NCBI RefSeq assembly: GCF_964340395.1
Contig: NC_135551.1
Location: 23,655,003-23,719,002 of the forward strand
From: Glandiceps talaboti
Lineage: Eukaryota; Hemichordata; Enteropneusta; Spengelidae
Reading direction: 5' to 3'
Length of the DNA stretch: 64,000 bases
Below the pieces are notes generated by a model. It was not told the DNA's origin. It did not search any database and was given only the letters and a program-made list of their open reading frames with translations. The translations under genes and the position numbers were made by a program. The first letter of the stretch is position 1. Each line of letters begins with the position of its first letter. Below, one piece after another: positions 11,839 to 23,305 of the stretch.

Positions 11839-12437
11839 ACGAGTATAAATTTGGCGTCAGATTCAGATTCAGATTCAGCTAGCGTCATATTGAGCGTCAG
11901 ATTCAGCGTCAGATAGCCTCAGATCCGAAGACACCCGACGGACTCAATCAAACCTGAAATAATACCGTTGAGACGACAGGGGAAGATTCTGCTCCACAAG
12001 CTTTTGATGGAAGTTGGGATGTCTCTGCTTTTACAATTTTTATTTGGGGAAAACACGTGAAATAGAGTTGAAATACTTGTCACTGAGACATTGATAGCAC
12101 CAAGTTCAGCCACTGTATGTTCGTTGGTTGATACATTTTGCCAATAATGTACATGGCATCAGTAAAGGTGTCAGTAAAAGTTAAGTTTACATACGTAATA
12201 TGTTGCTATTTTTAAAAATTTAGTTTTAGAATTTAAAAATTGTGCAAGCAGAGACATTCCTCCTTCCATCAAAAGGTTGTGAAGTGGAATCTTTCCCTGT
12301 CGTCTCAACGGTATTATTTCAGCTTTGATTGAGTCCGTCGGGTGTCTTCGGATCTGAGGCTATCTGACGCTGAATCTGACGCTCAATATGACGCTAGCTG
12401 AATCTGAATCTGAATCTGACGCCAACTTTATACTCGT
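11839..12437. mobile_element. 599-bp MITE nested in the transposon
   Basis: Starts ACGAGTATAAA and ends with its reverse complement. The inverted arms extend about 200 bp each (11839-12040 and 12240-12437) with only scattered mismatches and include short ATTCAG direct repeats. It is flanked by a 9-bp target duplication, ACCCAGCGA (11830-11838 and 12438-12446). It has no coding capacity. It inserted into the larger element after that element's left end was formed. Confidence 0.88.
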
Positions 12438-13419
12438 ACCCAGCGATCGTGCACTAGCGGAGCCCAGATGCATATAACGACTAACGTGAACAGGAGATAA
12501 ATACCAAGTAGTGGTAAGTAAGCTGCTTTCCATTTACCAATTTCTTTTTGAATAACTGTTTCCCGTATTTGTCATAGAGAGTTTTGAGGCATGGGCCAGA
12601 CAGCGCGCCTAATGAACTGCAGACCGGCCGTGTCTCCGTTCCTTGCCTCATCACGGCCCGGGGTATCACGGTCTCATGCTTAAAATGAACGTCACGGCAA
12701 ACGGAGACGTAGCCTGCATCGACTAGTCGGTGCGCTGTGTCTTTAGCCAAGATTTGTTACGTTTCACTCATCTATTTCCAGATTATATTTGGGCCAATAC
12801 TAAGTTATTGACAAGCTACACACCCTATGCCAGTTGAAATTTGCATGTTTTTTTATGACATTGAAAGATTACAAAATCGCTTCTATATTGATATGACATA
12901 TTTTGTGAATATGTCAAAAGAACCACCGTGAATTTACGCTATTGTTATCTCGTAAATGAAGACCAAATCGCTTAGGAAACAAAGATATTTTAACAAGATA
13001 AGAAATCGACCTCCATTACTGATAGGTTTTGTACACATCAACAGTGATTACAAATGCTAGCGAAAACGGTAATTAATAATGGTTAGTTAATGTGGTGCCA
13101 TAAAACATTGACAAGTTGATCACATTACGGTGATTATGATAATGTGTTACCATATTGAATGATTATCAGTTCATCTTCAATTTCCAAACTATATCGACTT
13201 GTTGCAACAAGTGAGGAAATGTTTTGGCAACAGGGAACTATTATTGTGGGAACAAAATAATACTACACACAACGCTACTGTTACTCAGTATTTACTGTAC
13301 CATATTTGAAGTATAAATAGTATTATTAGTACTGGTAAACTGTACACTACCTTATCATTGTATTTGAAATAATTTCATTTCTTTTGACAGAAAATCTGTG
13401 TCTTACTGTATTATATAGA
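12438..13419. other. Transposon interior, no recognisable coding
   Basis: Sequence between the MITE and the short CxxC frame. Short frames (for example 12481-12750 minus) carry no motif. This is where transposase coding may have been lost. Confidence 0.45.
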
Positions 13420-13530
13420 ATGTTTTCAACTCCACCCAAGAAAGCCCCGGACCCACTGAATACATGTGTGGTATGTGGGTTTGACTTTGAAGATTACTTT
13501 GTCAACAAACAAGGAAAAGAAGAAGGGTAA
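13420..13530 (+). CDS. Short frame with a CxxC motif, possible transposase N-terminal remnant
   Basis: ATG 13420 to TAA 13530, 36 residues, containing NTCVVCGFDFEDY, a zinc-knuckle-like CxxC start. It runs opposite to the helicase gene. I read it as the first exon or remnant of another transposon protein whose remainder is deleted; the assignment is weak and the frame may not be expressed. Confidence 0.3.
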   Translation: MFSTPPKKAPDPLNTCVVCGFDFEDYFVNKQGKEEG

Positions 13531-14029
13531 TCGAAGGAAAAAGAAATTAAAGGATGATGAGTTGATGACTTTGTCAACATGTGTGGCTGCAAGCCACTAT
13601 AACGTACATGTGCATGATTTATTTTATCATCTATTTTGTGACCATACATTTTCCTGTCCTGTTTTATTGTAAAAAAAATTAAAGTTGCTGTTAACTAAAG
13701 AAGGTAGTGGAGATGTCATAATTGGTTAATTCCATAAAAAAATATACACAAGGCCGAGGTATCTGTTTGAAAATTTATTGTGTATTTTTTTAAAAAATGG
13801 ATGGAACATGGTACACAAAGTAAATAGTTTGCATCTTTTGTAAAAGAAATAAAATTAGTCAAAAATACATGTTCTGTCTTATAAATATGTTGGATTCAAG
13901 GAAAAGTTGGTATGGTGGGTCAAGCATGTACAATGTAATTGGATTCAGTAGTACATGTACTATAGTCTTCTAGGTGAACAGATACTGAGGATATCATAAA
14001 TGAGACAGGTACAGGTGTGACGGCAGGAA

Positions 14030-16617
14030 TTAATCCTCACAGCTACTACTACAGCTTTCCAAGGAATCAACAACAGCATCTGACTCCAGACTACCTGACT
14101 CACTTGTGGCATCATCACTATCAGTTTTAGCAGCATAATGAATAAGATGGTTCTCAATATAATTTGACGTTGACAGACACTTACCACATTTACAATTGTT
14201 TTGGCACACATCACAACAATCGTGTTGTCCAGACTTACTTTTTATATTTTCAATATCTTTGTCTGAAGCAAAATTTTCAAATAATTTGAGTCTTCTGCAT
14301 ACAGAATCATTGACTATATACTTTTTTCAATTCTGGGCAACAATCACGCAACATTCTCCCATGATAGAGTAGAACAGAATGTGAAGATTTATTGTCTCTC
14401 CCAACCCTGCCAGCCTCTTATATGTAGCTTTTAATATCCAATGAAGGTCCATAGTGTATGACATGATGCATGTCCTTCATGTCAACACCCATCCCGAGGA
14501 CTGTTGTGCAGAAAATTACACGAAACACTGATTCGGAATCTTTGGTTATTTCTGACAAATGTGAACTTGTGTATCCGTCTCACTATGATACATTCCAATG
14601 AACTGATCTGATTGTGGGTATTCCTCCCTAAAATAATGATATAATTTGGCTGTTGCATCAATTGAGGAATAATAAATGACAGTTCGTGGAAATACAGCAC
14701 CATCTTCTCGCAGTTTATCTACCATCCAAAAGAAAACCGAGGGTATGTCACTTGGAATTTTGATAACAGCATATCTAACATTGTCTTTATTTGGACAGAC
14801 ATTAATTACTTTGTAACCTTCGACCATTAAACTCTCCTTGATCTTGTATTGTAAGCGTTTAGAAGCAGTGGCAGTAAGTGCTAGTACTCGGACATCGGGG
14901 AAAAATGAACGTAGTTCCCCAACATATGAGAAGTATTCACGGAATGCTCCTTCTTGAACTCTTTGGCTGTTTTTTTTTTTACCGACATCTGCTTTTTCAC
15001 CCCTGAAAAATGATAATAAATTTAATAAAATACAATAATCGATGTGGATAAAGGTTAAAAAGATGACATCTGCATAATAGTGCTAGTTTTTCAGTCAGTA
15101 AATATAAAAAATTGTAACATGTTATTTTTTATTTATTTCATTTAGAAAACCTACAACAATCATGAAATACTTTGACTTTCAACTTTTTAAACTTCCTTTA
15201 AATTAATTACTTTTAAAGCATCCTAAACTGTGTAGCATTTCTGTTCAACAACATGTAATGTGGGTAGTTGGTTCGTTACATGCTAAAGTTTTCTATGGGC
15301 GGTGGATCATCTCTTCCAAATTTCAACTCATCCCACTCAACTTGCCCAAACTCTCTGCAATATAATTGTGCATATTATGTGACATCGTCGATGGTAATAC
15401 ATTTTGGAAGGTCAAAAATCATGCAAAACCACCACCTTTTGCTACAATATGCTGGCACATTTGAACATTGTTTCAATTTTATTTTGCTGTTTGAGGTAAT
15501 CCTCTGGTTAGCCATAGAGGTACGTTGGTAACACGTTGCCATCAACAAACTCACTGGCTAGTCCTGCAGACTGTCCCCTTTCCGTCAACATTGATATCTA
15601 AAAAAAATCAACATTCAGTGACTTTAAAATTGACATAGTGTACAGTGTGTCTTAATCAAGCACCAGAAGTTGAACCGGTAACAGTCCTATTACAAATAGG
15701 TCAAGAAAATAATACTAATTAATTGTCTTCGAGAGAGAAAGCTTACCTGGTCCTTCATAAGGGATACAAGAGGTGAAACCACCAATACAGTTCCCAGACT
15801 TGCCAACATATGTGGGTACATATGGTAAATCAAAGATTTTCCATATCCTGTTGGAAGGATTGTGAGGACATCATTCCCTGAAAGGAGGAATTGTAATGCC
15901 TCCTTTTGTGAAGACTTCATATCCTCCACTGCTACTCCAAATTGTTGACAAACCTGTGAAGAATGGAAATGAGACAGTAAGACACAGTATAGAGACAGTA
16001 AGACACAGTATACATAAGGTAGAGCACAGTCTTGCTAACGTGGCTAAAGTAATACCTGAACTATGACAGATGGAATTAGATAATCGTTTGGGGTTTTAAA
16101 AAAAAGAAAAAAGTAGTATTTCATATTTGGTGACACGATCACTAAAGGTGATCGCAATATTTTTTATTTGCTTTTAAATGTTGTGTCTATTTTGGCATTC
16201 CTTTATGAACGTCATTTTCGGCCAGATACATACTAGGCTTTATATGCATAAATCAAATTTAATAACAGAATTCTTTTAACATAAGTTGACAATTGATAGT
16301 TTCAACAATCATGCGTAAGAATTAAAAATGTCAAGTTGACCATGGAAGTAATGATTTGACCGAACACTAGCTAGGTAGCGGTAGTTGGTTTGTTATTGTG
16401 GAAGTTACTTGTGTTTGCCTTCGTACTACTACTAGTACAAGATTTTACATGCCGTTAACTTACAATTCTGAATAGCTTCTAACTTGTAGATATTCGATAC
16501 AAGAGGAATTAATAATGAATGAAAAATGACCCATTAACTTACGTCAATTATACACTCCGACTCTTCGTTTGTTTGCTGAGAAACGTTAACATCGTCTGCG
16601 TCCGACGCTGTCGCCAT
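14030..16617 (-). pseudogene. RecQ-like DNA helicase encoded by the transposon, decayed
   Basis: Exon 1, 16617-16543, starts MATASDADDVNV and ends at GTAAGT. Exon 2, 15953-15747, holds helicase motif I (LPTGYGKS) and Ia (VVSPLVSLMKDQ). The next segment starts near 15613 and runs into a stop. The exon beginning at 15002 has motif III (LALTATAS) and a following RecA-like segment (TVIYYSS). After HSETDTQ a frameshift near 14565 is needed to reach motifs V and VI (FCTTVLGMGVDMKD, then EAGRVGRD), which are interrupted by TAA in place of Gln. The C-terminus, ending at TAA 14030, has a Cys cluster (CCDVCQNNCKCGKC). Frameshift, stops and a poorly preserved motif II region make it a pseudogene. It would have unwound DNA, perhaps during transposition. 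Confidence 0.78.
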
Positions 16618-16709
16618 TTTCATAATGTGGATGAACGTGCGCATGCGTACAATGTCGGCAGCCTCGCTCAAAATTGCCTAAGAGAGAACATTTCTGATTG
16701 GGTGAGCTC

Positions 16710-16877
16710 TGCGCTCGCAAGGCGAGACTTACACGTGAAATCCAAGTATACTGTGTCAGATGTTGGAAAGGCGTTCGTCCAGGAAAATAAAAAACCAACG
16801 TAAAAGACGCAATAACGATGGAATAAAGGTAAATACAGGAAAACCAGCCTATCTAACATCAGATTTTAATCAGATTG
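16710..16877 (-). repeat. Right terminal inverted repeat of the transposon
   Basis: Partner of 11576-11741. The near identity of the two ends argues for a fairly young insertion. Confidence 0.88.
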
Positions 16878-16887
16878 AGCACAAACC

Positions 16888-18338
16888 ATGATATAGATAT
16901 TACTGAGATACCAATACCGGTGACAGCAGGTGAAATGCATGTGTTTAGGTGTACTGCAGATCCTGACATTGCCGATCCCACAATGTACTGGAATCGCAAT
17001 ATTAATAACGAAACCGAATATGTACATGAATTAAGATGCGAGGCAGACACTGGTACATGTATGTCACCCTATATTATGGAGAGTGATTGGACCCCATCGA
17101 TTGCAGATACCGGGGTTGAGGTGATATACGTATGTATTGTCCAATACAGCGATACGAACAGAGTACAAGACAGATGCACTATTGGTCATTTCAATATTGT
17201 GTATTTACCAACTGTATTAATAGAACCGGCCACTGCAGAAATCATTGGCAATACTACGGTAATATCATTTAATTGCACGAATCGTTCAAATCCACCGGCA
17301 TACAGTGTTTCGTGGCTGTACGATGGGAAGGAAATCGACCAAGTAGGCAATACATTCAGTATTCAAGAATCATACCTGGTAGTGTCCACCAATGACCCGG
17401 ATGAAAACGGCGTCCATGTCATCAGCTGTGTTGTGACAAATGACATTGGTATAGGAAATGCAACATCTATTTTAACTATTAATTTACCAGAGGTAACCAC
17501 AACTGCACAACCGACTACAGCTGTATATGAAAGTAGCAAGTCGTATATTGACCCTCAACAAAAAACAACAACCATCACAACTTCACAAAGAAATGGCCTT
17601 GATGCCGACATTCCAGTTGGATCAGGTAAACGGCAAGGCGACGTTATCGTTATTGCAGGTGGAACAACTGCTGCGGCGTTACTTTTAATTGTCATTTTCC
17701 TAGCCGTAGTGATTCTGTTTGTGATGAAAAGGCGACAATCACGACAACCAAAACGGCAGGAAAGTGATCAACCACATGACATTACTCACAACATCACCGT
17801 AGATGATGTTGATACGATGACGTCGGCATATGCAACAATCAATCTTGCATGTCACAATGAATCTGAATCGACTGCTAGTACAACTTCTATTGCAGTGGAG
17901 TTGAAAATAAAGAATGGTAAGGATAGACATCAAAATGAAGATGTGAGTGGTGACGTAACTATGGATACTGACGACATTGAGAACATGTATGCAAAACCTA
18001 CGAAGAAGACGAAGAAGAAGACCGGGTCCAAATTTGATACAGAAGCAGAACAGAAAACGATCAAAGATGGACAGAAAGCAACTGAAGTTAATGCTGTTTA
18101 CGACGAGGTTACTCATTCACAGCGAGCAGACACTGAACGTCGTGATAAATGTTTTAATGGTGACACAGACGATACTTCGGGTGAAAGATCAACAGAAGTT
18201 GAACAGTCTTCAACAATGGTTAGCGTAGAAGGCTTGACCTACGCTGATTTAGACCTATCAAACGTACAACAACGACGTAGTACAATGAATGACGTCATGA
18301 AATCCGAAGAGACTGTGTATGCTGAACTAAGATTGTAA
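16888..18338 (+). pseudogene. Ig receptor C, 3' part (Ig2, Ig3, membrane helix, ITIM-like tail)
   Basis: Continues the frame of 11092-11575; together they give 645 codons including the stop. Ig2 has FRCTADP and YVCIVQYS; Ig3 has FNCTNRSNPP and SCVVTNDI. A membrane helix follows a short stalk (VIVIAGGTTAAALLLIVIFL). The tail matches B in order: AYATINL, NMYAKP, AVYDEV, LTYADL (Tyr613 of the joined frame) and TVYAEL (Tyr639), again 26 residues apart. It lacks its own start and signal peptide because the transposon lies between. Open reading over 1.4 kb indicates that the interruption is recent or that this half is still used. Confidence 0.85.
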
Positions 18339-21300
18339 CTAGGTGACAAGGAAGAATACGCATATCGTAGTTGAGTGACATTTCTCGGTCTCCGATGCAA
18401 GCCCAAGTGACGCCTTGCAGTAGGCAGAGTTCCGTATTTTATATATGTATTTTTACATAGCAGTCACTAGGACAAGAATGATTTAAACTAATGATACCTG
18501 TGTAAATCAATACAACTTTATCATAGAGTAATTAGTATTTTACAAAAACGACTGTACCTAAACAATCATTGGGCTAGAATTAATGTTGACCAAGTACGTA
18601 TTTCATAATCATGAAAGTTTTAATATCCACAGCTTCTTGATAGATAATTAAAGATATTATTTCCTAGTATTTTTTACAAGGAACATATAAGTAAAGATAG
18701 GGGGTCTTTGTCTGAATCGCTGAAGTCCTTGGGCAATATTTGAACCTCAATTTGTGCCTCAGACAACCAAGCTGTATAACTGGGGGCCTGTGGGATAGAG
18801 GTTGCAATGTTAATGCTTTAATCATATGAGGCTGCGATGGATTTATGCTCCCCAGGGAGTTGAGGAAGTAAAGGACCATTGTGCCACTTTAGATCCGTGC
18901 CAGGGGTACTACCGGGTAATTGTAATACGTTTGAGCACAATGTGGGAAAGCACTATATTAAGGTTAATAAACAAACCAACATAGGCATGGTTGCTCGAAC
19001 TGATAATGTCGAAAATGCACTAAAAAATTACATTTTCATATCGACTGCACCGTTAAGCTGATATATGTTATCGCGAGTAACTGCAGAAGTAAATTCTTCC
19101 CTAAAGACTATAGGGTACACAGATATGTGTTTCAATGATAAAAATAATCTATGTGACTTTGTCATCAGATCTAGAGTTTGAAAACCTTTCTCGGTACGGT
19201 GTCTCTAGTACTACGGTTATCAGGAGACAAAATCAAAAGCTGATTTGATTTCATATATTAATATACAATTCGATAAAAAAACAATTTCTTGTTTGTCAGT
19301 AACGATGAGAGAAGTGATAAGCAACATTTAAAATACAAGTGACGTCATTCTACATCCTTATATGAAATGTCCATCTTGATTCAATAATTATTTTTAGTTA
19401 ACAGTCTGTAAGGTTCGCCATGTGGTGGCGCACTCACACATATAGGCTAACACTTCTGTAGTAACAAGGCCATTGAGGGATGAGTGACATGACGTATCTA
19501 ACAGTCTATATATTTCTAGGGGCCTGGTAGAAAGCGTATTATATAACTATTGTCCATCAATATGTTCAATATGGATATTAATAAATGAAGCAATCCATAG
19601 CGATACTATTGAAGATCTAAATAAACCCACATGGTATTAGTGGATTAAAGAAAACCAATGTTATGATTATAATGTCATAAAGGTAGTCACCAACGTTTTG
19701 CTTTACCAGGACACTCACCAGATTTCGAACTTGTATCTATTTGTATTTGTTGGTTCTAATTTTGTTTGTCTGTAGCTACTTATTCGAACTAAGTAACTCA
19801 GGTAGGGAAAACAATATTTTTCTTCGGTGATGTGAAGCGTCATCTGCTCGATACAAAAGTTGGTTATGTTCTTTTCCCCAGTATCCGCCACTTTCTAACT
19901 GAAGCGCCACCAACGACTGATGTTTTCAAATATTGTGAAAAGGAAAGATATATCTGGATTACTTGATCTTATTCATTCTTTAGAGAACCATTAGATAGAG
20001 AAATATATCTGAACAGCGAGTTTGAAACGATATCCACGTTATCACAGTTGTGTTACATTATGGTATATGTTGAATATTGAAGTCATAATTTAGACTAATA
20101 TCATTACTGCAATCAATTCTAACATTTTAGATTTTAGACTTTATTTACTAGGGTGCAAGAGCACCAGGTGTAAACATGTCATTGAAAAAATACTGTTATG
20201 TCATTGAATTTTGCAATTATTCAAATTAAGCAAAAGAAAGTGGTTAGTTATGCGAATAAAAAAACTCCATAAAATGGTAAATTCATTCTCTTAGAATCAC
20301 CTCTAATTGTTTTAAACTGCAACCCGCCTCCATGTGATCAGTTGTGTATGATAAGGTAACAAAATGCCATCAGCAAAGGAATTTCATAGTATATATTATA
20401 ATCAGTAATAACCTCATAAGAGCAGTAAATAGTCCCATATGTAACAGCTGCCTATAAAAGCAATTCGTCAATTATAGCCAATAATTGTAAAGAAAATAGT
20501 GCAGCAGTCACAACTCACACAAAGAAGGGGTCCTGATATAATTTGAAATGACACAGTGACATTGTTATTGTAAGTGCACAACTGGTATTGTTGCTTCGAA
20601 TCTATAGATTGCGATCACCATTTTCATTATAATACGCTTCATGATGTAATAATATTATAATTTTACCGTAACTGTCAACAAAGGGTCAAATATCTAACAA
20701 GATGGTAGAAAGGTTACGTGTGCTAACATGGGAACTAGACACTTGAATCAATGTATATGTCTAATAGTTTTTAGGTAATTTGCAACAAAATGGGATTTTA
20801 CTACCGTAACAATTGTAACCCCACCCCCAGTTAGCCATAGTGTTACGAGCAGCTAAATAATTCGTTTTTAAGGATATTTATGTCACATATTCCACACCAC
20901 GCTTGTGCGAGATTTATCACCAAAATATGCAAATGTAAGTATCTGTTATATGCCAGAAATGAGTTGCTTCTGACATACCTTACACGCGATATCAAACTCA
21001 AGACCAAATCTAATGGCTTCAACTGAAATTTGATAACGATGATTGTGTGTGTAGTGGGTGAACTCTTGAATTATTAGCATTCCATGTGAATTGTAGTTAC
21101 TAGAGTAGTCTTTTATACATACAATTGATTTTTGTACAACAAATTTGATATGGTCTGTTGACTGAGGTAGAGTTACAATGGACAAACAGGGTAACCAGCT
21201 GTTGGGGTTTATAGTATGTAGAAATGACGTAAGCCTGTGACGTGGTGACTGTACTGCAGGAACAAAGGCTTTGCATAGATATAAGGCGAGCGTCGAAATA

Positions 21301-21512
21301 AAGGCAACCGCTCTATTTCTGTACGTTTTAAACGCGCTTTCTAACTTGCATAATGTTGAAAATGACGGACACGTGTATTTTATTGTGAAACAAAGACGGA
21401 CAATATGCGGGTTTTTCTTACTCTCTGATTTATTTCTGTATATAAATATGGTATTCTATTTTTAACCGTTTTCGTTCAAACAATAATTCGACAACATGCT
21501 GTGTTTGACAAC
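18339..21512. other. Intergenic between receptors C and D
   Basis: About 3.2 kb, AT-rich. It contains the SINE copy near 18.7-19.0 kb and otherwise no gene, RNA or Ig relic that I can support. Confidence 0.5.
18740..18982 (+). mobile_element. SINE copy (shared family), plus orientation
   Basis: Contains the body blocks CAAGCTGTATAACTGGG and GAGGCTGCGATGGATTTATG, and the tail CGTTTGAGCACAATGTGGG with AAAGCACTATATTAA. The body and tail match 59498-59623 (same strand) and 31580-31790 (opposite strand). The tail resembles CR1/L2-type LINE tails (GCGCTTTGAGCA then AAAGCGCTATA). A tRNA-like head is not clear in this copy. Confidence 0.7.
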
Positions 21513-21535
21513 CAAATGTCCCGGATGAATAATAA
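21513..21535 (+). promoter_or_regulatory. Partial copy of the family upstream element (copy D)
   Basis: AAATGTCCCGGATGAATAAT retains the CCCGGATGA core of the elements before B and C, about 130 bp before ATG 21653. It is more diverged than the other two. Confidence 0.35.
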
Positions 21536-21652
21536 ATAATATTCATATGACGTATCCGTACGTGTACAGGTATTGATTAGATTTTCGTGCGCTCCAATTA
21601 CGAATTACGTATTCCTTCGAATTCTGACATTGTCGTCTATCAGACTTTCAAT

Positions 21653-23305
21653 ATGACTGGTTTCCCGTGGAAGATACTCTTACCTGTGATCTCTGTCTTC
21701 TTAATTTATCATACTTCAAAAGCAATGGTTGAGTCAGCAGTATTTTTACACCAACCAGAAGATAAGGCGCTGACATTTGGACACGGTAATACTTACCCCC
21801 AATCATTTGTTTTGGAGTGTACCGTGAAGTCACTTCAGCAGCACCAAGGTGTGTCATGGGTTAAGAATGATGAATACATCAGTGAAAACTATGCTATGCT
21901 CACCGACAGCAATGGTCATCTCATCGACAGTCGCTACAATATATTGGGTCATGATACTCTCCTGCGTTACACCTTATTTGTGGCGAGTGTAGAACGTGAG
22001 ACTGCTGCCATGGATAGTGGTCGATATCAGTGTGTAGTGAGATGGTCAAATGGTACTGTCATACCTGATGGAAGGTCACGCATAGCTACAGTGACGATTA
22101 TACAGTATCCGCTCTGTTCACTGATCGACAGCACAGGTCATAATATTGACACGGCGAAGACACCGATTTTAGTGCTTGCAAATGAAATGTTAACGCTATC
22201 ATGCCAATCTGATCCCTCGGCAAATGGTGATCACAGTATGCTGTTGGTTAAAAACACAGAGGATGAAATGTCAACTATTGGACAGAACACGAATGGATCA
22301 TACTACATTGAATACGAGTGGGTTCCACCAGTCGCAGACATAACAGATCTCACATACGCGTGTACAGTTCAACTTGACAACTTAGAATCAACAGAAAGCA
22401 CCTGCGTATTGGGACCATTCAATAGTGTGTACTCCCCATTAGTAGCGATAGTCCCAACTACCGTCGAAGTCTTTAATGCAAGCGACTCAATATCAATCGA
22501 TTGTACACATCATTCAAATCCACCAGGAACTACAATATCTTGGTTACAAGATGGAAGAATAATACACGCAGATGACAATCTCCTTGACACCAGGACTCAG
22601 GATTCGTTTCTCATTGTTTCAAATTTTGATGGATGGCAAAATGGAGTCTATGAGATACGTTGCGAGGTTACAAATGACGTTGGCACAGGTAGAGGAATTG
22701 CTATATTAAATGTCAGTTTACCACTAATAACGTCAATAACACCGTCAGTGATGAGTTCGACAACAATAACAACCACATCAGGAATTAATTATACTAATAG
22801 CGACAACACCCCTTTACCAGGAAAACAGCAGGGCGACATCATCATTATTGCAGGCGGTGCAGCCGGTGCAGGACTGTTACTAGTTATCATAATTGTCATT
22901 GTCGCCATATGTGTCCTTAAACGCCGACAGAAAGAACGACACGCACAACCCTATATTATTCATCAACGAGAAGAAAATGATCTCAACCAGGTCACAACAC
23001 ATAATGACGAAGTCGACATTGACACTCGTCCGACAACAGCATTTGCAACCGTCAACCTAGCTTGTCAAACTGAATCAGAGTCTGCAGTTAGCAAAGCTTC
23101 AGTTGCAGTGCAGTTGGAAGTAAAGAATAACACAGAGAAAAGTAGGGATAACATGGACAATGAAGGAAAAGTCGACGATTCCAAAAAGATGTATGTAAAA
23201 CCAAAGAAGAAGACAAAGCCCGTGACTTTGTCTCGACGAACGTCAGTTAAGGAACGGATTCAATCGTTTGAAGGACGGCTTCACCAGAGGCCAAGTAACG
23301 TTTGA
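21653..23305 (+). CDS. Single-exon Ig receptor D, three Ig domains, truncated tail
   Basis: A 550-residue type I membrane protein from ATG 21653 (MTGFPWKILLPVISVFLIYH, a signal peptide); the in-frame sequence upstream has no ATG start. Ig1 carries YQCVVRWSNGT. Ig2 has LSCQSDP and YACTVQL, but the core Trp seen as MNW or MYW in A, B and C is replaced (SMLLVKN). Ig3 has IDCTHHSNPPG and RCEVTNDV. The stalk is short. The membrane helix is IIIIAGGAAGAGLLLVIIIV. The tail keeps FATVNLACQ and KMYVKP but then diverges into SRRTSVKERIQSF and stops at TGA 23303. The ITIM end of the family is absent from the protein and lies as a relic downstream. D is either a signalling-altered member or the start of a pseudogene. 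Confidence 0.83.
   Translation: MTGFPWKILLPVISVFLIYHTSKAMVESAVFLHQPEDKALTFGHGNTYPQSFVLECTVKSLQQHQGVSWVKNDEYISENYAMLTDSNGHLIDSRYNILGHDTLLRYTLFVASVERETAAMDSGRYQCVVRWSNGTVIPDGRSRIATVTIIQYPLCSLIDSTGHNIDTAKTPILVLANEMLTLSCQSDPSANGDHSMLLVKNTEDEMSTIGQNTNGSYYIEYEWVPPVADITDLTYACTVQLDNLESTESTCVLGPFNSVYSPLVAIVPTTVEVFNASDSISIDCTHHSNPPGTTISWLQDGRIIHADDNLLDTRTQDSFLIVSNFDGWQNGVYEIRCEVTNDVGTGRGIAILNVSLPLITSITPSVMSSTTITTTSGINYTNSDNTPLPGKQQGDIIIIAGGAAGAGLLLVIIIVIVAICVLKRRQKERHAQPYIIHQREENDLNQVTTHNDEVDIDTRPTTAFATVNLACQTESESAVSKASVAVQLEVKNNTEKSRDNMDNEGKVDDSKKMYVKPKKKTKPVTLSRRTSVKERIQSFEGRLHQRPSNV

Larger units (their letters stand above)
11576..16877. mobile_element. DNA transposon with long inverted ends carrying a RecQ-like helicase gene
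   Basis: The element is 5,302 bp. It begins CAATCTGATTAAAATCTG and ends with the exact reverse complement. It is flanked by a perfect 10-bp direct repeat, AGCACAAACC (11566-11575 and 16878-16887), the target-site duplication. It contains a decayed RecQ-type helicase gene on the minus strand, a short plus-strand frame with a CxxC motif, and a nested MITE. I see no recognisable DDE transposase, so it is probably non-autonomous. Mutator-like elements and, from memory, the helicase-bearing AcademH lineage make target duplications of this length; the helicase favours the latter, but this is not proven. Confidence 0.88.

Noticed and set aside
14030-16617. Host RecQ helicase gene
   Set aside because: It lies wholly between the transposon ends and carries stops and a frameshift, so it is a decayed transposon gene.
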